Source: JBNKEI01 sp050288705 (GTDB taxonomy: Bacteria; Myxococcota; Myxococcia; Myxococcales; UBA5297). Taken from it: 22,073 nt of DNA. The stretch covers positions 1-22,073 of the forward strand of contig JBNKEI010000135.1 in NCBI GenBank assembly GCA_050288705.1, given 5' to 3'. Below the pieces are notes generated by a model. It did not search any database. It saw only the letters and a program-made list of their open reading frames with translations, and was not told the DNA's origin. Below, one piece after another: positions 14,035-21,710 of this stretch; the stretch's first letter is position 1, and the number at the start of each line of letters is the position of its first letter. Position numbers and translations under genes: made by a program.

Positions 14035-15108
14035 CTAGCTCAGTCTCTCCGTTTTGATTTTGCCTTGGCCATACAATTCATCAAAAGACACCTGCCATGC
14101 AGCCACATTTTGCGCGGTAGATTTGATGCTATGCCCTTTGCCGCCCTCGCCGGAAACATGGTGAGTCGTTCCGTGCTCCACATCGAAGAAGGCCCGTGGC
14201 AATTTGTTCAATCGATTGACCTTGTGGAGTTGGTCACCCTCGTTCACGAAATTATTCTGTATCGCCAGGCTCTTTCTACCTAGTAGGTTTGTACGTGGTA
14301 GGTTTCTACGATTTACCACTGCAGTGTTAAAAGTCATTACGTGAATGGGTCGGGACTTTGCCGCCCAAGCACCAGCCACGGTTGCCATACCACCACCTTG
14401 CGAGTGGCCCACAATTGTAACCGAAGTATCGGGTGGCGAATTTTTACCAACCTGTTTCCCAATTGCCTTGGCAGCAGCATAATTATTAGGTCTGAAACCC
14501 ATTGCCTGCCCAATGTTGTTGCCAAATGCATGCGCGTGTTCCCTGTTTTTTGAGAATGGAAGCGCCGAACCGGGAAAGGCGATAACAATATTCTGGCGTT
14601 CGCCCTCGCCTTGATAAACCTGAGCTTTGGCATTTTGTAAGTCCTTTAGATTAACGCCAAACATTTTTGAAACTTCTTCGTAAGATAACATCTTATAACC
14701 TAATGCAACTGGTAGATCAGGTTCGTAAACATGTTCAGCCAAGTTGGCAGCAATTTTGGGCTCAATGGGAAATTCAATTTTTGCAAATGATTGTTTAGTA
14801 ACTCCCCTGCTAATAGCTTCCACCAACAATCCAATAGTTTTTAAAATCGCGATTACGATTACTGCCGGAGGTGCCGCTTTCCTCATCATTTTAGCAGAAC
14901 AGGATTCATTGCCTATTTTATGATAAGATTTTGGCGCAAGGTCCACTTGACCTTGGTAGAAATCATCCTTTGTTGCATTGAAATTGCTGGGTTCATACCG
15001 AGCCTCTGCCCCTAGCAAAGTAGGCGCGGCTTTTTGAAAGCTAGGGACCTTGCTGCTCTTAATCTGGCTAGTTGGTATGCTTGGGGAAACACTTTGGACT
15101 GAGGCCAT
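14035..15108 (-). CDS. Lipase-like alpha/beta hydrolase, possibly exported effector
   Basis: A 357-residue serine hydrolase resembling class 3 lipases. The nucleophile elbow is GHSQGG with S236; plausible triad partners are D292 (NEGDQLHKVN) and H326 (GKGHSIKS), in the correct order. The strand before the elbow (TSVTIV) and VIAFPGS at 175-181 (oxyanion region) fit the fold. There is no Sec or Tat signal: the first 70 residues are polar, rich in Ser, Pro and Thr, followed by a hydrophobic segment at 79-99. That layout is seen in some proteins secreted by specialised systems, but no secretion genes are nearby, so this is only a suggestion. TGGAG stands 5 nt before ATG 15108. The gene is 155 nt downstream of hydB and probably separately transcribed. 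Confidence 0.75.
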   Translation of the reverse strand: MASVQSVSPSIPTSQIKSSKVPSFQKAAPTLLGAEARYEPSNFNATKDDFYQGQVDLAPKSYHKIGNESCSAKMMRKAAPPAVIVIAILKTIGLLVEAISRGVTKQSFAKIEFPIEPKIAANLAEHVYEPDLPVALGYKMLSYEEVSKMFGVNLKDLQNAKAQVYQGEGERQNIVIAFPGSALPFSKNREHAHAFGNNIGQAMGFRPNNYAAAKAIGKQVGKNSPPDTSVTIVGHSQGGGMATVAGAWAAKSRPIHVMTFNTAVVNRRNLPRTNLLGRKSLAIQNNFVNEGDQLHKVNRLNKLPRAFFDVEHGTTHHVSGEGGKGHSIKSTAQNVAAWQVSFDELYGQGKIKTERLS

Positions 15109-15263
15109 AGGAACTCCACGCCTGCAAGCTCTTCCCCCCGTTTTCTCTCAGTTGTAGTTATCGAGAAGCTGTAGCAATTGTTGCGGCCTCGGCACTTTCG
15201 CAAGCATTTTCAGACTGCTTGTAACAGGAAATTTTATGCCCCACCATTCAAATTGATGTAGCC

Positions 15264-15587
15264 CTACACCCGCGGAGTATAGGTAGTATGCAACAGTTTT
15301 TCGGACACTTCCGAAAGCGGTTCTCCCAAAAATTCGCTATAAATAGCGACTATTTCTGGATTTTCATGAGATCTTCGTGTTGGGGCATTTGCATCGAGTT
15401 GATACAAGCCAGCAGTGCGTTTTTGCACGTATTCTGGAAGCCCATTTGCCGTAACAGCAGCGAATTTTTGCTGAGTTCTGGTTGAATCGTTTGCACATGC
15501 CCCAAAAAGAGTAACAGCCGCACCAACTCCCGCAAAAGCAATAATTTCGCGACGAGAAAACGTCGTTTGATTAGATGGTTTAGTCAT
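15264..15587 (-). CDS. hydB: Periplasmic [FeFe] hydrogenase small subunit, Tat signal
   Basis: Small subunit that wraps around the catalytic subunit, as in Desulfovibrio HydAB. I start it at ATG 15587 (107 residues), which overlaps the hydA stop by 8 nt and has GAGGAG 6 nt upstream; the longer in-frame start at 15641 lies deep in hydA. The N-terminus carries the twin-arginine motif SRREIIAF (R12, R13) and a hydrophobic stretch; FGAC (28-31) could be a weak lipobox, so a Tat lipoprotein is possible. The mature part has the family pattern VQKRTAGLYQLDANAP, RRSHENPEIVAIYSEFLGEP and KLLHTTY. In this family the signal on the small subunit carries the folded heterodimer across the membrane. Confidence 0.9.
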   Translation of the reverse strand: MTKPSNQTTFSRREIIAFAGVGAAVTLFGACANDSTRTQQKFAAVTANGLPEYVQKRTAGLYQLDANAPTRRSHENPEIVAIYSEFLGEPLSEVSEKLLHTTYTPRV

Positions 15588-16689
15588 TTTTTCGCTCCTC
15601 TTGGTAAATAGGCTGACCGCCCCCATTGACGCAGCCGCCAAAGCAATTCATTACTTCAATAAAATGGTATTCACTTTTCCCCGCTAAGACTTCTTCCACC
15701 AGCAAGCGCGCATTGGAAATTCCATAAACAATAGCTACTTTGACTGCCGTATTGCCAAATGCCACAGTAGCATCACGAATAGAATCAGAACCGCGTAGCG
15801 AAGTATAATCAATAGGACCTAGTCTATCGCCAGTGTATACCTCATAGGCAGTGCGCAGGGCTGCTTCCATCACCCCGCCAGTGGCGCCAAATATTGCGGC
15901 TGCTCCTGACCATTTACCTCCAACCGAGTCAGGTTCTTCGTCAACGAGATGATTAAAATCGATGCCGGCTTTGCGAATCATTTGTGCTAATTCGCGGGTG
16001 GTAATAACCGCATCCACGTCACGAAATCCGCTAGAGTTCATTTCGAGACGCTGACATTCGTATTTTTTTGCGGTGCAAGGCATAACCGAGACCGTAAAGA
16101 TATTCGCAGGGTCAACCTCATTTTTTTGCGCAATATATGTTTTCATAACCGTCCCTAACATCTGATGGGGCGATTTCGCAGTGGATAAATAAGGAAGTAT
16201 AGTTGGATAGTGGGTTTCCGCATAATAAACCCAACTCGGACAACAGGAAGTAAACTGAGGCAAAGGTCCTCGTTGATCACGTATCCGTCTTATTAACTCA
16301 TTTGCCTCTTCCATAATAGTAAGATCTGCAGCAAACAAAGTATCGTAGACTTTATCAAACCCAAGCTTGCGCAGAGCCGCAAAAATTTTGGAAGTCACCG
16401 CAGTGCCGGGCGGTAATCCAAAAAGCTCGCCCAAGGCAACTCTGACAGATGGAGCTACTTGCGCGAAAACTACTTTAGAAGAATCGGCTAGTGCATTTGT
16501 GATATCCGCCACCATTGATGCATCGACAATAGCTCCCGCCGGACAATGCATTAGACATTGTCCACATTTTAAACAAATTTTGCTGTTAATTCTGCGCCTT
16601 CCCTTGCCCGTTATCGCTCCCACTGGACATATGGCCTGACAATGGCCACATTTTTGGCACAGTTTGGTAGAATAAATAATTTCTTTCAT
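15580..16689 (-). CDS. hydA: [FeFe] hydrogenase catalytic (large) subunit
   Basis: Reversibly oxidises H2. The 369-residue protein has an N-terminal 2x[4Fe-4S] ferredoxin domain (C11, C14, C17, C21 and C39, C42, C45, C49) and the H-cluster domain with all three signatures: TSCCPSW (147-153), MPCTAKK (203-209) and EVMNCFGGCVNGGGQP (345-360). Cluster ligands are C149, C205, C349 and C353; C150 is the proton-relay cysteine of group A enzymes, so this is a catalytic enzyme, not a sensory one. It has no signal peptide and depends on the Tat signal of the overlapping hydB. The HydEFG maturases needed for the H-cluster are not in the window. It follows the tetraheme cytochrome gene by 66 nt on the same strand. 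Confidence 0.95.
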   Translation of the reverse strand: MKEIIYSTKLCQKCGHCQAICPVGAITGKGRRRINSKICLKCGQCLMHCPAGAIVDASMVADITNALADSSKVVFAQVAPSVRVALGELFGLPPGTAVTSKIFAALRKLGFDKVYDTLFAADLTIMEEANELIRRIRDQRGPLPQFTSCCPSWVYYAETHYPTILPYLSTAKSPHQMLGTVMKTYIAQKNEVDPANIFTVSVMPCTAKKYECQRLEMNSSGFRDVDAVITTRELAQMIRKAGIDFNHLVDEEPDSVGGKWSGAAAIFGATGGVMEAALRTAYEVYTGDRLGPIDYTSLRGSDSIRDATVAFGNTAVKVAIVYGISNARLLVEEVLAGKSEYHFIEVMNCFGGCVNGGGQPIYQEERKND

Positions 16690-16755
16690 ATAATTTTTCC
16701 TATTCCATCAACTAACTGCCAAGCGCCCTTAGAGGGCCATGTCTTCGATTTACGA

Positions 16756-17478
16756 CTAACGATGGCATTCAGAGCACGCTGGTCCTAATCCGCCAGAATT
16801 ATTTGGACCGTGACAAGTCACGCAAGTAAATGCTGAGCCAGATTTATGCATTACTTTTCCTTCTCGTACGACATGATCGTTTGCATTATGGCAGGTATAA
16901 CAGTTTGATGCTTTACCATTTTTTAAATCGTAACCATGACATGTTGAACAATTCTTAAATGGATCAGACTCGCCAGGCATGTGCATTACTTTGTCATAAT
17001 TCAAAGAATGACTTTCGGGGATAATAGTGGCTTTAGAAACTGTAAATTCGGCAGCCGATTCTTGCACGACCAAGGTGTTTGCTGTTTTTGTATGCATTAC
17101 CATCAGCTCTACACTGTAAACACCCACACGAGCATTGGAATCGGTGAAAAATGAATTAGTCATCTCTTTAGAGGAAGAATTAACCTCTATTTTATCAAAC
17201 TCAGCGACATGAACTACTTCCCCATCGGGAGAATGTATTTTGGCAACCACGTCCACAATCGTCTTGTGTTTGGAGTAAAGCTCAATGAACAAATCAACTT
17301 TCTCTCCAGCAACAACCGACGTTGGTGTTGCCACAATCGAGGCCGCCACTGAGGTTCGCAACGCCTGGTATTCGTTCTCTTCCTCTTCTTGACTCGTCTC
17401 GCGACTGCACGCACCCAGAAACCAACAACAAACAGTAAAAGATACCAAAACTTTCCGCACCAGCATACTCATTTGCAT
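16756..17478 (-). CDS. Tetraheme c-type cytochrome lipoprotein with Ig-like domain
   Basis: A 240-residue exported electron carrier. The N-terminus is a lipoprotein signal with LGAC and lipid cysteine C24, then an acidic linker, an Ig/FnIII-like beta-domain (about 45-148), and a C-terminal haem domain with four CxxCH sites (C177-H181, C193-H197, C219-H223, C235-H239). Exactly four further His (157, 166, 202, 211) lie in the haem region, enough for bis-His ligation. The region looks like a duplicated diheme module: each half begins VMH, followed by two CxxCH. It is not a cytochrome c3 (spacing differs). Directly upstream of hydAB, it is the likely electron partner of the hydrogenase. Start is uncertain among Met 1, 3 and 5. 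Confidence 0.85.
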   Translation of the reverse strand: MQMSMLVRKVLVSFTVCCWFLGACSRETSQEEEENEYQALRTSVAASIVATPTSVVAGEKVDLFIELYSKHKTIVDVVAKIHSPDGEVVHVAEFDKIEVNSSSKEMTNSFFTDSNARVGVYSVELMVMHTKTANTLVVQESAAEFTVSKATIIPESHSLNYDKVMHMPGESDPFKNCSTCHGYDLKNGKASNCYTCHNANDHVVREGKVMHKSGSAFTCVTCHGPNNSGGLGPACSECHR

Positions 17479-17549
17479 ATCGAGCTCTTTTATAAAAAGT
17501 ATTTGTAAACTAAAGTAGCACCAGCCCCATCCGGTTGCTAGTTTTTTTT

Positions 17550-17561
17550 GTGACTAGTCAC
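17550..17561. promoter_or_regulatory. 12-bp perfect palindrome next to an A/T tract, upstream of the cytochrome gene
   Basis: GTGACTAGTCAC is a perfect palindrome 72 nt before the tetraheme cytochrome start, flanked on one side by eight T on the plus strand (17542-17549). Read in the direction of the neighbouring genes the tract follows the palindrome as A, not U, so it is not an intrinsic terminator. An operator for the cytochrome-hydrogenase genes is possible; half-sites GTGA/TCAC recall CRP/FNR-type sites but the spacing is shorter. Confidence 0.35.
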
Positions 17562-17604
17562 CACGTTTGTTGCCTATGGAGACGTCAGGGGCCGAATAGA
17601 TGGG

Positions 17605-18816
17605 TTAGTCAACATCGAGATCAGAAAGGGTCCTTAAGAAGGCCACAATTTCATCTTCTTCCTGATCGGTCAGCCCTAGGTCTCCAAGCTCGCTTATATT
17701 AATATTTTCCGCAATTTCTGGCAGCGGCCAGCAATTACCAGAAATTTCTAGCTCGTGACAAGCAGGCAAAACGTCTCTGGTGTTATAAAAATGAATAATT
17801 TGTTTGAGCGATTTGAAATACCCATTATGCGCAAATGCTTTGACGAAACCAAAATGGGGCTTTTTAGCAACATTTCGAAGGGTAGGAACTTTCATTTTGC
17901 CTAATTCTGGAAGATAGACATCTGGCGAATATCCCGCATTTTTCAAATATCCGCCAAGACCAAGATCAATCCAATTAAAACCAATTGGATTCCATTTTGG
18001 GGACATATAATAAAAAGGGTTCAATGGATTTCTTGGTACTCCTAGATTATCATAGGTAAAATCAGTAAAGAGCGGTGGATTGTCATTAGAGTCAGGTCGG
18101 TTAATATGACAGGCAGCACATTTTCCTTTGCCCTCGAATAGTTCCAATCCCCTTTTTTCTGTTGGACTAAGCTCGGTCTTCCCAGCAAGATAGCGGTCAT
18201 ATTTGGAGTTGAATGAATTCACTTCTTTCGAACGTTCGTAGGCAGCAATTGACCGAGCAATTTTTTCGTAAGTATCTTCAACATCGCGTGCACACGTTAA
18301 CGAGCCAGTTCCCCATACATATTCAAACAACTTGGCATATTTTGAATTTCTGACTTTGACGCACACAACCTTAGCATTTGCGTTATTTTGCTCCAAGGGG
18401 TTAAGAAATGGACCTTGCGCCTGCTCTGCCAAGGGGTCGCCAAGAACATGACCTGTGGCCCGTCCATCCCAAAACATTCCACCTATCCACTGGTTAGAGG
18501 ACAAGTCATATGTTAACACCGGGCTGTCTCCGGCATAGGCTGAGGATGGTGGTTTACGGTTACCAAATCGAGCGTGAGCCGCCCCCGGATAAATGGCAAT
18601 AGTAGCGTTGATACTAGATACAGGTCCAGTAAATCCCACCGCTTTTCCGTGGCATATCGCACAAGACTGACCTCGCGGAGTGGAAAGATTTTTGTCGAAA
18701 AAAAGATGCTTACCCAACCTTTCCAGATGCGACAGTTTTTGATCATGGGCATCGACTACGGTTGAATTGAAAATTAGTATAAAAAAAGTAGCAACAAGAA
18801 CTTTGATTTTTTTCAT
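17605..18816 (-). CDS. Di-haem cytochrome c peroxidase (CCP/MauG family)
   Basis: Periplasmic enzyme of the bacterial cytochrome c peroxidase/MauG family; most members reduce H2O2 with electrons from cytochromes. The 403-residue protein has a Sec signal (cleavage near VDA, residue 23), haem site CAICH (C52-H56) in the N-terminal domain, FWDGRA (115-120) between the haems, the second haem site CAACH (C233-H237), and the C-terminal family blocks FTYDNLGVPRN, KVPTLRNVAKKPHF and AHNGYFKSLKQIIHFYN. GGGGGAGG precedes ATG 18816. It is the first of four same-strand genes leading to hydAB, 126 nt before the tetraheme cytochrome. A methylamine-type (MauG) oxidase role cannot be excluded, but no amine dehydrogenase genes are near. 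Confidence 0.9.
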   Translation of the reverse strand: MKKIKVLVATFFILIFNSTVVDAHDQKLSHLERLGKHLFFDKNLSTPRGQSCAICHGKAVGFTGPVSSINATIAIYPGAAHARFGNRKPPSSAYAGDSPVLTYDLSSNQWIGGMFWDGRATGHVLGDPLAEQAQGPFLNPLEQNNANAKVVCVKVRNSKYAKLFEYVWGTGSLTCARDVEDTYEKIARSIAAYERSKEVNSFNSKYDRYLAGKTELSPTEKRGLELFEGKGKCAACHINRPDSNDNPPLFTDFTYDNLGVPRNPLNPFYYMSPKWNPIGFNWIDLGLGGYLKNAGYSPDVYLPELGKMKVPTLRNVAKKPHFGFVKAFAHNGYFKSLKQIIHFYNTRDVLPACHELEISGNCWPLPEIAENINISELGDLGLTDQEEDEIVAFLRTLSDLDVD

Positions 18817-18900
18817 TTTCCTCCCCCAAAATCGCGATCAAGAATTCATGGTAAATGCTAAACCACATCCCTCATAGATCCTTTTTGGGGAGGATAAAAT

Positions 18901-18912
18901 TTTCAATTGAAA
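18901..18912. promoter_or_regulatory. 12-bp AT-rich palindrome upstream of the peroxidase gene
   Basis: TTTCAATTGAAA is a perfect palindrome 85 nt before the cytochrome c peroxidase start, between it and the CBS-domain gene. It may be an operator; in an AT-rich gap such a palindrome can also arise by chance. Confidence 0.2.
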
Positions 18913-18964
18913 TTTACAACTGATGCAACTTTCCGCTCCTACTTTTTCTAAAGCTTTCTTAAGT

Positions 18965-19402
18965 CTAATGAAGAGACCAAGTTGATTCCCGTTCGGTAAC
19001 CTTTTCTAGCAATGCTCCGCTTTCCGCAAATGTCCGCGATTGTGCAATGTCGGAAAGACTAATTATTCCAACGCATTCTCCAAAATCATCAACCACCGGA
19101 ATTCGTGACACTTGGGCAGCGCCCATCTCTTCTTCCGCTTTCTCAATAACATCCAACGCCTTACACCATACCAATTCCCGAGTCATTACTCGCTCAATTG
19201 GAGTATAAAAATCTATTCGGTTGGCTAGAGCTCGGACTACCAAGTCTCGATCAGTAACTACTCCCACTAAGCGACGCAAAGAATCTTGCACCGGTAAAAA
19301 ACCAATGTTTTCTGCAGCCATTATTTCCGCAGCTCGGTAAAGAGGATCGTTTGTTCGGCAGGAATATACTTCTTTCTTCATCAGGTCGCGACATCTCATC
19401 AT
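18965..19402 (-). CDS. Two-CBS-domain protein
   Basis: A 145-residue cytoplasmic protein made of two CBS domains (about 3-62 and 71-125), a Bateman module that usually binds adenine nucleotides (AMP, ATP, SAM or NAD). Typical blocks are MAAENIGFLPVQD with LVGVVTDRDL, and SRIPVVDDFGECVGIISLSDIA. There is no attached enzyme, channel or DNA-binding domain, so its partner is unknown. Two start codons follow each other (19402 and 19399); with AAGGAG ending at 19407, the second is spaced 7 nt and may be the real start. It stands alone between the redox block and the divergent nuclease gene. Confidence 0.88.
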   Translation of the reverse strand: MMRCRDLMKKEVYSCRTNDPLYRAAEIMAAENIGFLPVQDSLRRLVGVVTDRDLVVRALANRIDFYTPIERVMTRELVWCKALDVIEKAEEEMGAAQVSRIPVVDDFGECVGIISLSDIAQSRTFAESGALLEKVTERESTWSLH

Positions 19403-19585
19403 TGCGCTCCTTCCCGCTTTCTTTTTTTATAATGCCTACTGCGATCCAAAAAGACAGCAAACGACCAGCAAGCCTTTCTTCTGTTGCCGACCCCACACTG
19501 CGGGGGAAGCTTATTAAGGTAAAGAAGATTTCAAACCTGACGACCATTAGAACCAATAGAGACGGGGGACAGAAGCTGGACACCT

Positions 19586-19608
19586 AAGTAGATCATTCAA
19601 GTAGATCA
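19586..19608 (+). repeat. 10-bp direct repeat in the CBS/EEP intergenic region
   Basis: AAGTAGATCA occurs at 19586-19595 and again at 19599-19608, a 13-bp period. It lies about 60-80 nt before the EEP-family gene. The rest of the gap 19403-19668 shows no gene; it holds the two ribosome sites and an A-rich stretch. A regulator site is possible but not shown. Confidence 0.3.
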
Positions 19609-19668
19609 AACGCTGACTTGGCCAGCAAAGAGTAAAATAGCGATTTGGAACCCTAGGGAGAATAAAAA

Positions 19669-20466
19669 ATGGACTACTTGCGCATTGTTACTTTCAATCT
19701 ATGGAACGACCAGCATTCGCCCGAAAGGCGATTAGAAGTAGTTGCCGAAGGACTGCGCGCATTGGAGCCCGATTTAGTTGCTCTTCAGGAGGTTCGCCAA
19801 GGTCCCTTGTATGCTCAAGCTGCCAGCCTAAGTCGAATGTTACAAATGTATGTTGCTTTTTGCGCGGTCGATCCTCATTCCGACGGAGGCCCTATTGGAA
19901 ATGCTGTATTAAGCCGGTTCCCTATTCATCATACCAAGAACATTTGCCTTCCAAGCGCACCAGGCGATCCTCGTGGCGCCATTCAGGTACAAGTCAGCAC
20001 TCCGGCAGGAGAGGTTCGCTTAACCAACTGTCATTTAAGTTTCCATCCTTGCCATGCAGCCTTTCGAGAGGCCCAGGTTCTGGCTTTGGATGAACAATGT
20101 GTAGCTCCCGACTCTACTCATGTAATACTTGCCGGAGATTTCAATATGTCTCCCGGCGCTCATGCTATCCGCTATCTGGTAGGACTAGATTCCTTGGCCG
20201 GGCGAGGAACTTTTTATCGTGACGCCTGGGCTCGCCGTCATCCTCATGAAGATGGCTATACCTGGTCTAGAGCAAACCCTTACACCGTCCGCAGCATTGA
20301 ACAAGACCGGCGCATTGACTACATTTTTGTGCGGGGGTCAGTAACTAATCGCGGAGAGCATACTATTGAAGACGCGCGCGTAGTTTTGGATTTCCCTGCC
20401 TCCGACGACACCTGGCCTTCTGATCATTTTGGAGTTTTTGCAGTAATCGGCGTAACAGCGCAATGA
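19669..20466 (+). CDS. Endonuclease/exonuclease/phosphatase (EEP) family protein
   Basis: A 265-residue metal-dependent phosphodiesterase or nuclease of the DNase I-like fold. The conserved active-site positions are visible in order: N10 (FNLWN), E41 (LQEVR), H122 (TNCHL), D157 and N159 (AGDFNM), R215-D218 (RIDYIF) and the terminal SDHFG (D252, H253). No signal peptide or membrane segment is seen, so it should be cytoplasmic. Substrates in this family range from DNA to sphingomyelin and phosphoinositides, and the sequence alone does not decide. AGGGAG (19655-19660) stands 8 nt before ATG 19669. It ends 15 nt from the convergent reductase gene. Confidence 0.88.
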   Translation: MDYLRIVTFNLWNDQHSPERRLEVVAEGLRALEPDLVALQEVRQGPLYAQAASLSRMLQMYVAFCAVDPHSDGGPIGNAVLSRFPIHHTKNICLPSAPGDPRGAIQVQVSTPAGEVRLTNCHLSFHPCHAAFREAQVLALDEQCVAPDSTHVILAGDFNMSPGAHAIRYLVGLDSLAGRGTFYRDAWARRHPHEDGYTWSRANPYTVRSIEQDRRIDYIFVRGSVTNRGEHTIEDARVVLDFPASDDTWPSDHFGVFAVIGVTAQ

Positions 20467-20481
20467 GGATGCTGAATTCGG

Positions 20482-21669
20482 CTACAAAAAAGGCAGTTTT
20501 AATAAATTTGCTTTGTTTTCTTTATGAGTAATAACTCCTGCTAAAAGCCGAGCGCGTTTTTCTTTTTTGGAGGCTAATTTGACTGTCAAATCGATAAAAC
20601 AACGGCTGTTTAAAAACGGCTGCAATAGGTAAGCACTAGTAAATTCTCGAAGGGCAAACTCTTTTTTCCATAACTTCTCATAGAATAAGCCTGCCCGCTG
20701 GGGACTATTCAAGTTTAAAGCCTTTTCTACAGCCAGAGCAGCATATTTACCGCTTTTTAGAGCGTAATAGATTCCTTCTCCGTTAAGCGGATCTACAAAT
20801 TGGCCAGCGTCACCAACCAAAAGCACATTTTTATATGCCCGCTTTCCCGGGGCACAGCCTAAAGGAAGAGGCCAGGCTTTTAGAGTTCCCGCTTCTAGCT
20901 GGGCGTTTTTTAAATGAAATCGTGCAAAAGAATTGTTTTCAATAAAGCTATTAAACAAGTTTTTTATTCCATGATAGCTTTTAAAACGAACCGACAGTCC
21001 TACTCCGACATTCGCACGCTTATGGCCCACCGGAAAAATCCATCCATATCCCGGGAGAATACTTTTTTCATAATGAAGCCCAATGGATTCTTCTAATCCT
21101 TCAACCTGAGAAAAATATCCGCGCAGCGCAAACCCCAAATACTTTGGTTTAATAGGACTTCTTTTTAAATTCCGGGCAACTACCGAATAGTGACCTTCTG
21201 CACTAATAGTACAACGACCAATGAATTCTTGCTGCCCATCAGTTACTCCCCTTACGTTTTCGCTGTCTCCTACTATTCCGGTTATCTTGGTATTTTCCAG
21301 AAAAGTCACCCCCGGCAATTGTTTAGTATATAGCGCCAAACGATGATCTAATTCTTGTCGGGGAATAACCAGCCCGTAGTCGCGCAAGCCCTCTTTATGA
21401 GTAGTCGGAGCATTAATAACCATTCCCGAGGGGGAGGAAAGCACAATACTTCTGCATTTACACCACTGCGCCCCTGCTTCTACGAAATCCATAGCCCCCA
21501 TCTCCTCCATCACCTGAATGGAAGAGGCGGTTATGCCATCTCCGCAGGTTTTATCCCTAGGGAAACGGGCTTTGTCGAGCAGCAGAATGCGGTACCCTTT
21601 CCGAGCGAGAAAGCAAGCCACAGAGCACCCCGCAGGACCTGCCCCTACAATTACTGCGTCGTATGACAT
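20482..21669 (-). CDS. Geranylgeranyl reductase family FAD-dependent oxidoreductase
   Basis: A 395-residue flavoprotein of the family that saturates isoprenoid chains (ChlP/BchP, archaeal GGR and many uncharacterised bacterial members). It has the dinucleotide motif GAGPAG (9-14), RFPRDKTCGDG (35-45), the family signature PGYGWIFP (206-213) with the following Gly-rich stretch, and the second FAD motif GDAGQFVDPLNGEGI (286-300). No photosynthesis genes are nearby, so the likely substrate is another polyprenyl compound such as a quinone side chain or membrane lipid. The ribosome site is weak (AAGGT about 11 nt before the ATG). It lies 41 nt downstream of the membrane-protein gene at the window edge. 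Confidence 0.87.
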   Translation of the reverse strand: MSYDAVIVGAGPAGCSVACFLARKGYRILLLDKARFPRDKTCGDGITASSIQVMEEMGAMDFVEAGAQWCKCRSIVLSSPSGMVINAPTTHKEGLRDYGLVIPRQELDHRLALYTKQLPGVTFLENTKITGIVGDSENVRGVTDGQQEFIGRCTISAEGHYSVVARNLKRSPIKPKYLGFALRGYFSQVEGLEESIGLHYEKSILPGYGWIFPVGHKRANVGVGLSVRFKSYHGIKNLFNSFIENNSFARFHLKNAQLEAGTLKAWPLPLGCAPGKRAYKNVLLVGDAGQFVDPLNGEGIYYALKSGKYAALAVEKALNLNSPQRAGLFYEKLWKKEFALREFTSAYLLQPFLNSRCFIDLTVKLASKKEKRARLLAGVITHKENKANLLKLPFL

Positions 21670-21710
21670 TCGAGGTCTTACCTTTCAACAACCTAGAGAA
21701 TATCGCTACA

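Noticed and set aside
15588..15641. Longer HydB start at 15641
   Set aside because: It would lie inside hydA and put 18 residues before the Tat signal; ATG 15587 has GAGGAG at good distance.
16725..16737. GCCCT-TAG-AGGGC hairpin between the tetraheme cytochrome and hydA
   Set aside because: Only a 5-bp stem with a 3-nt loop and no U run in the gene direction; not supportable as a terminator.
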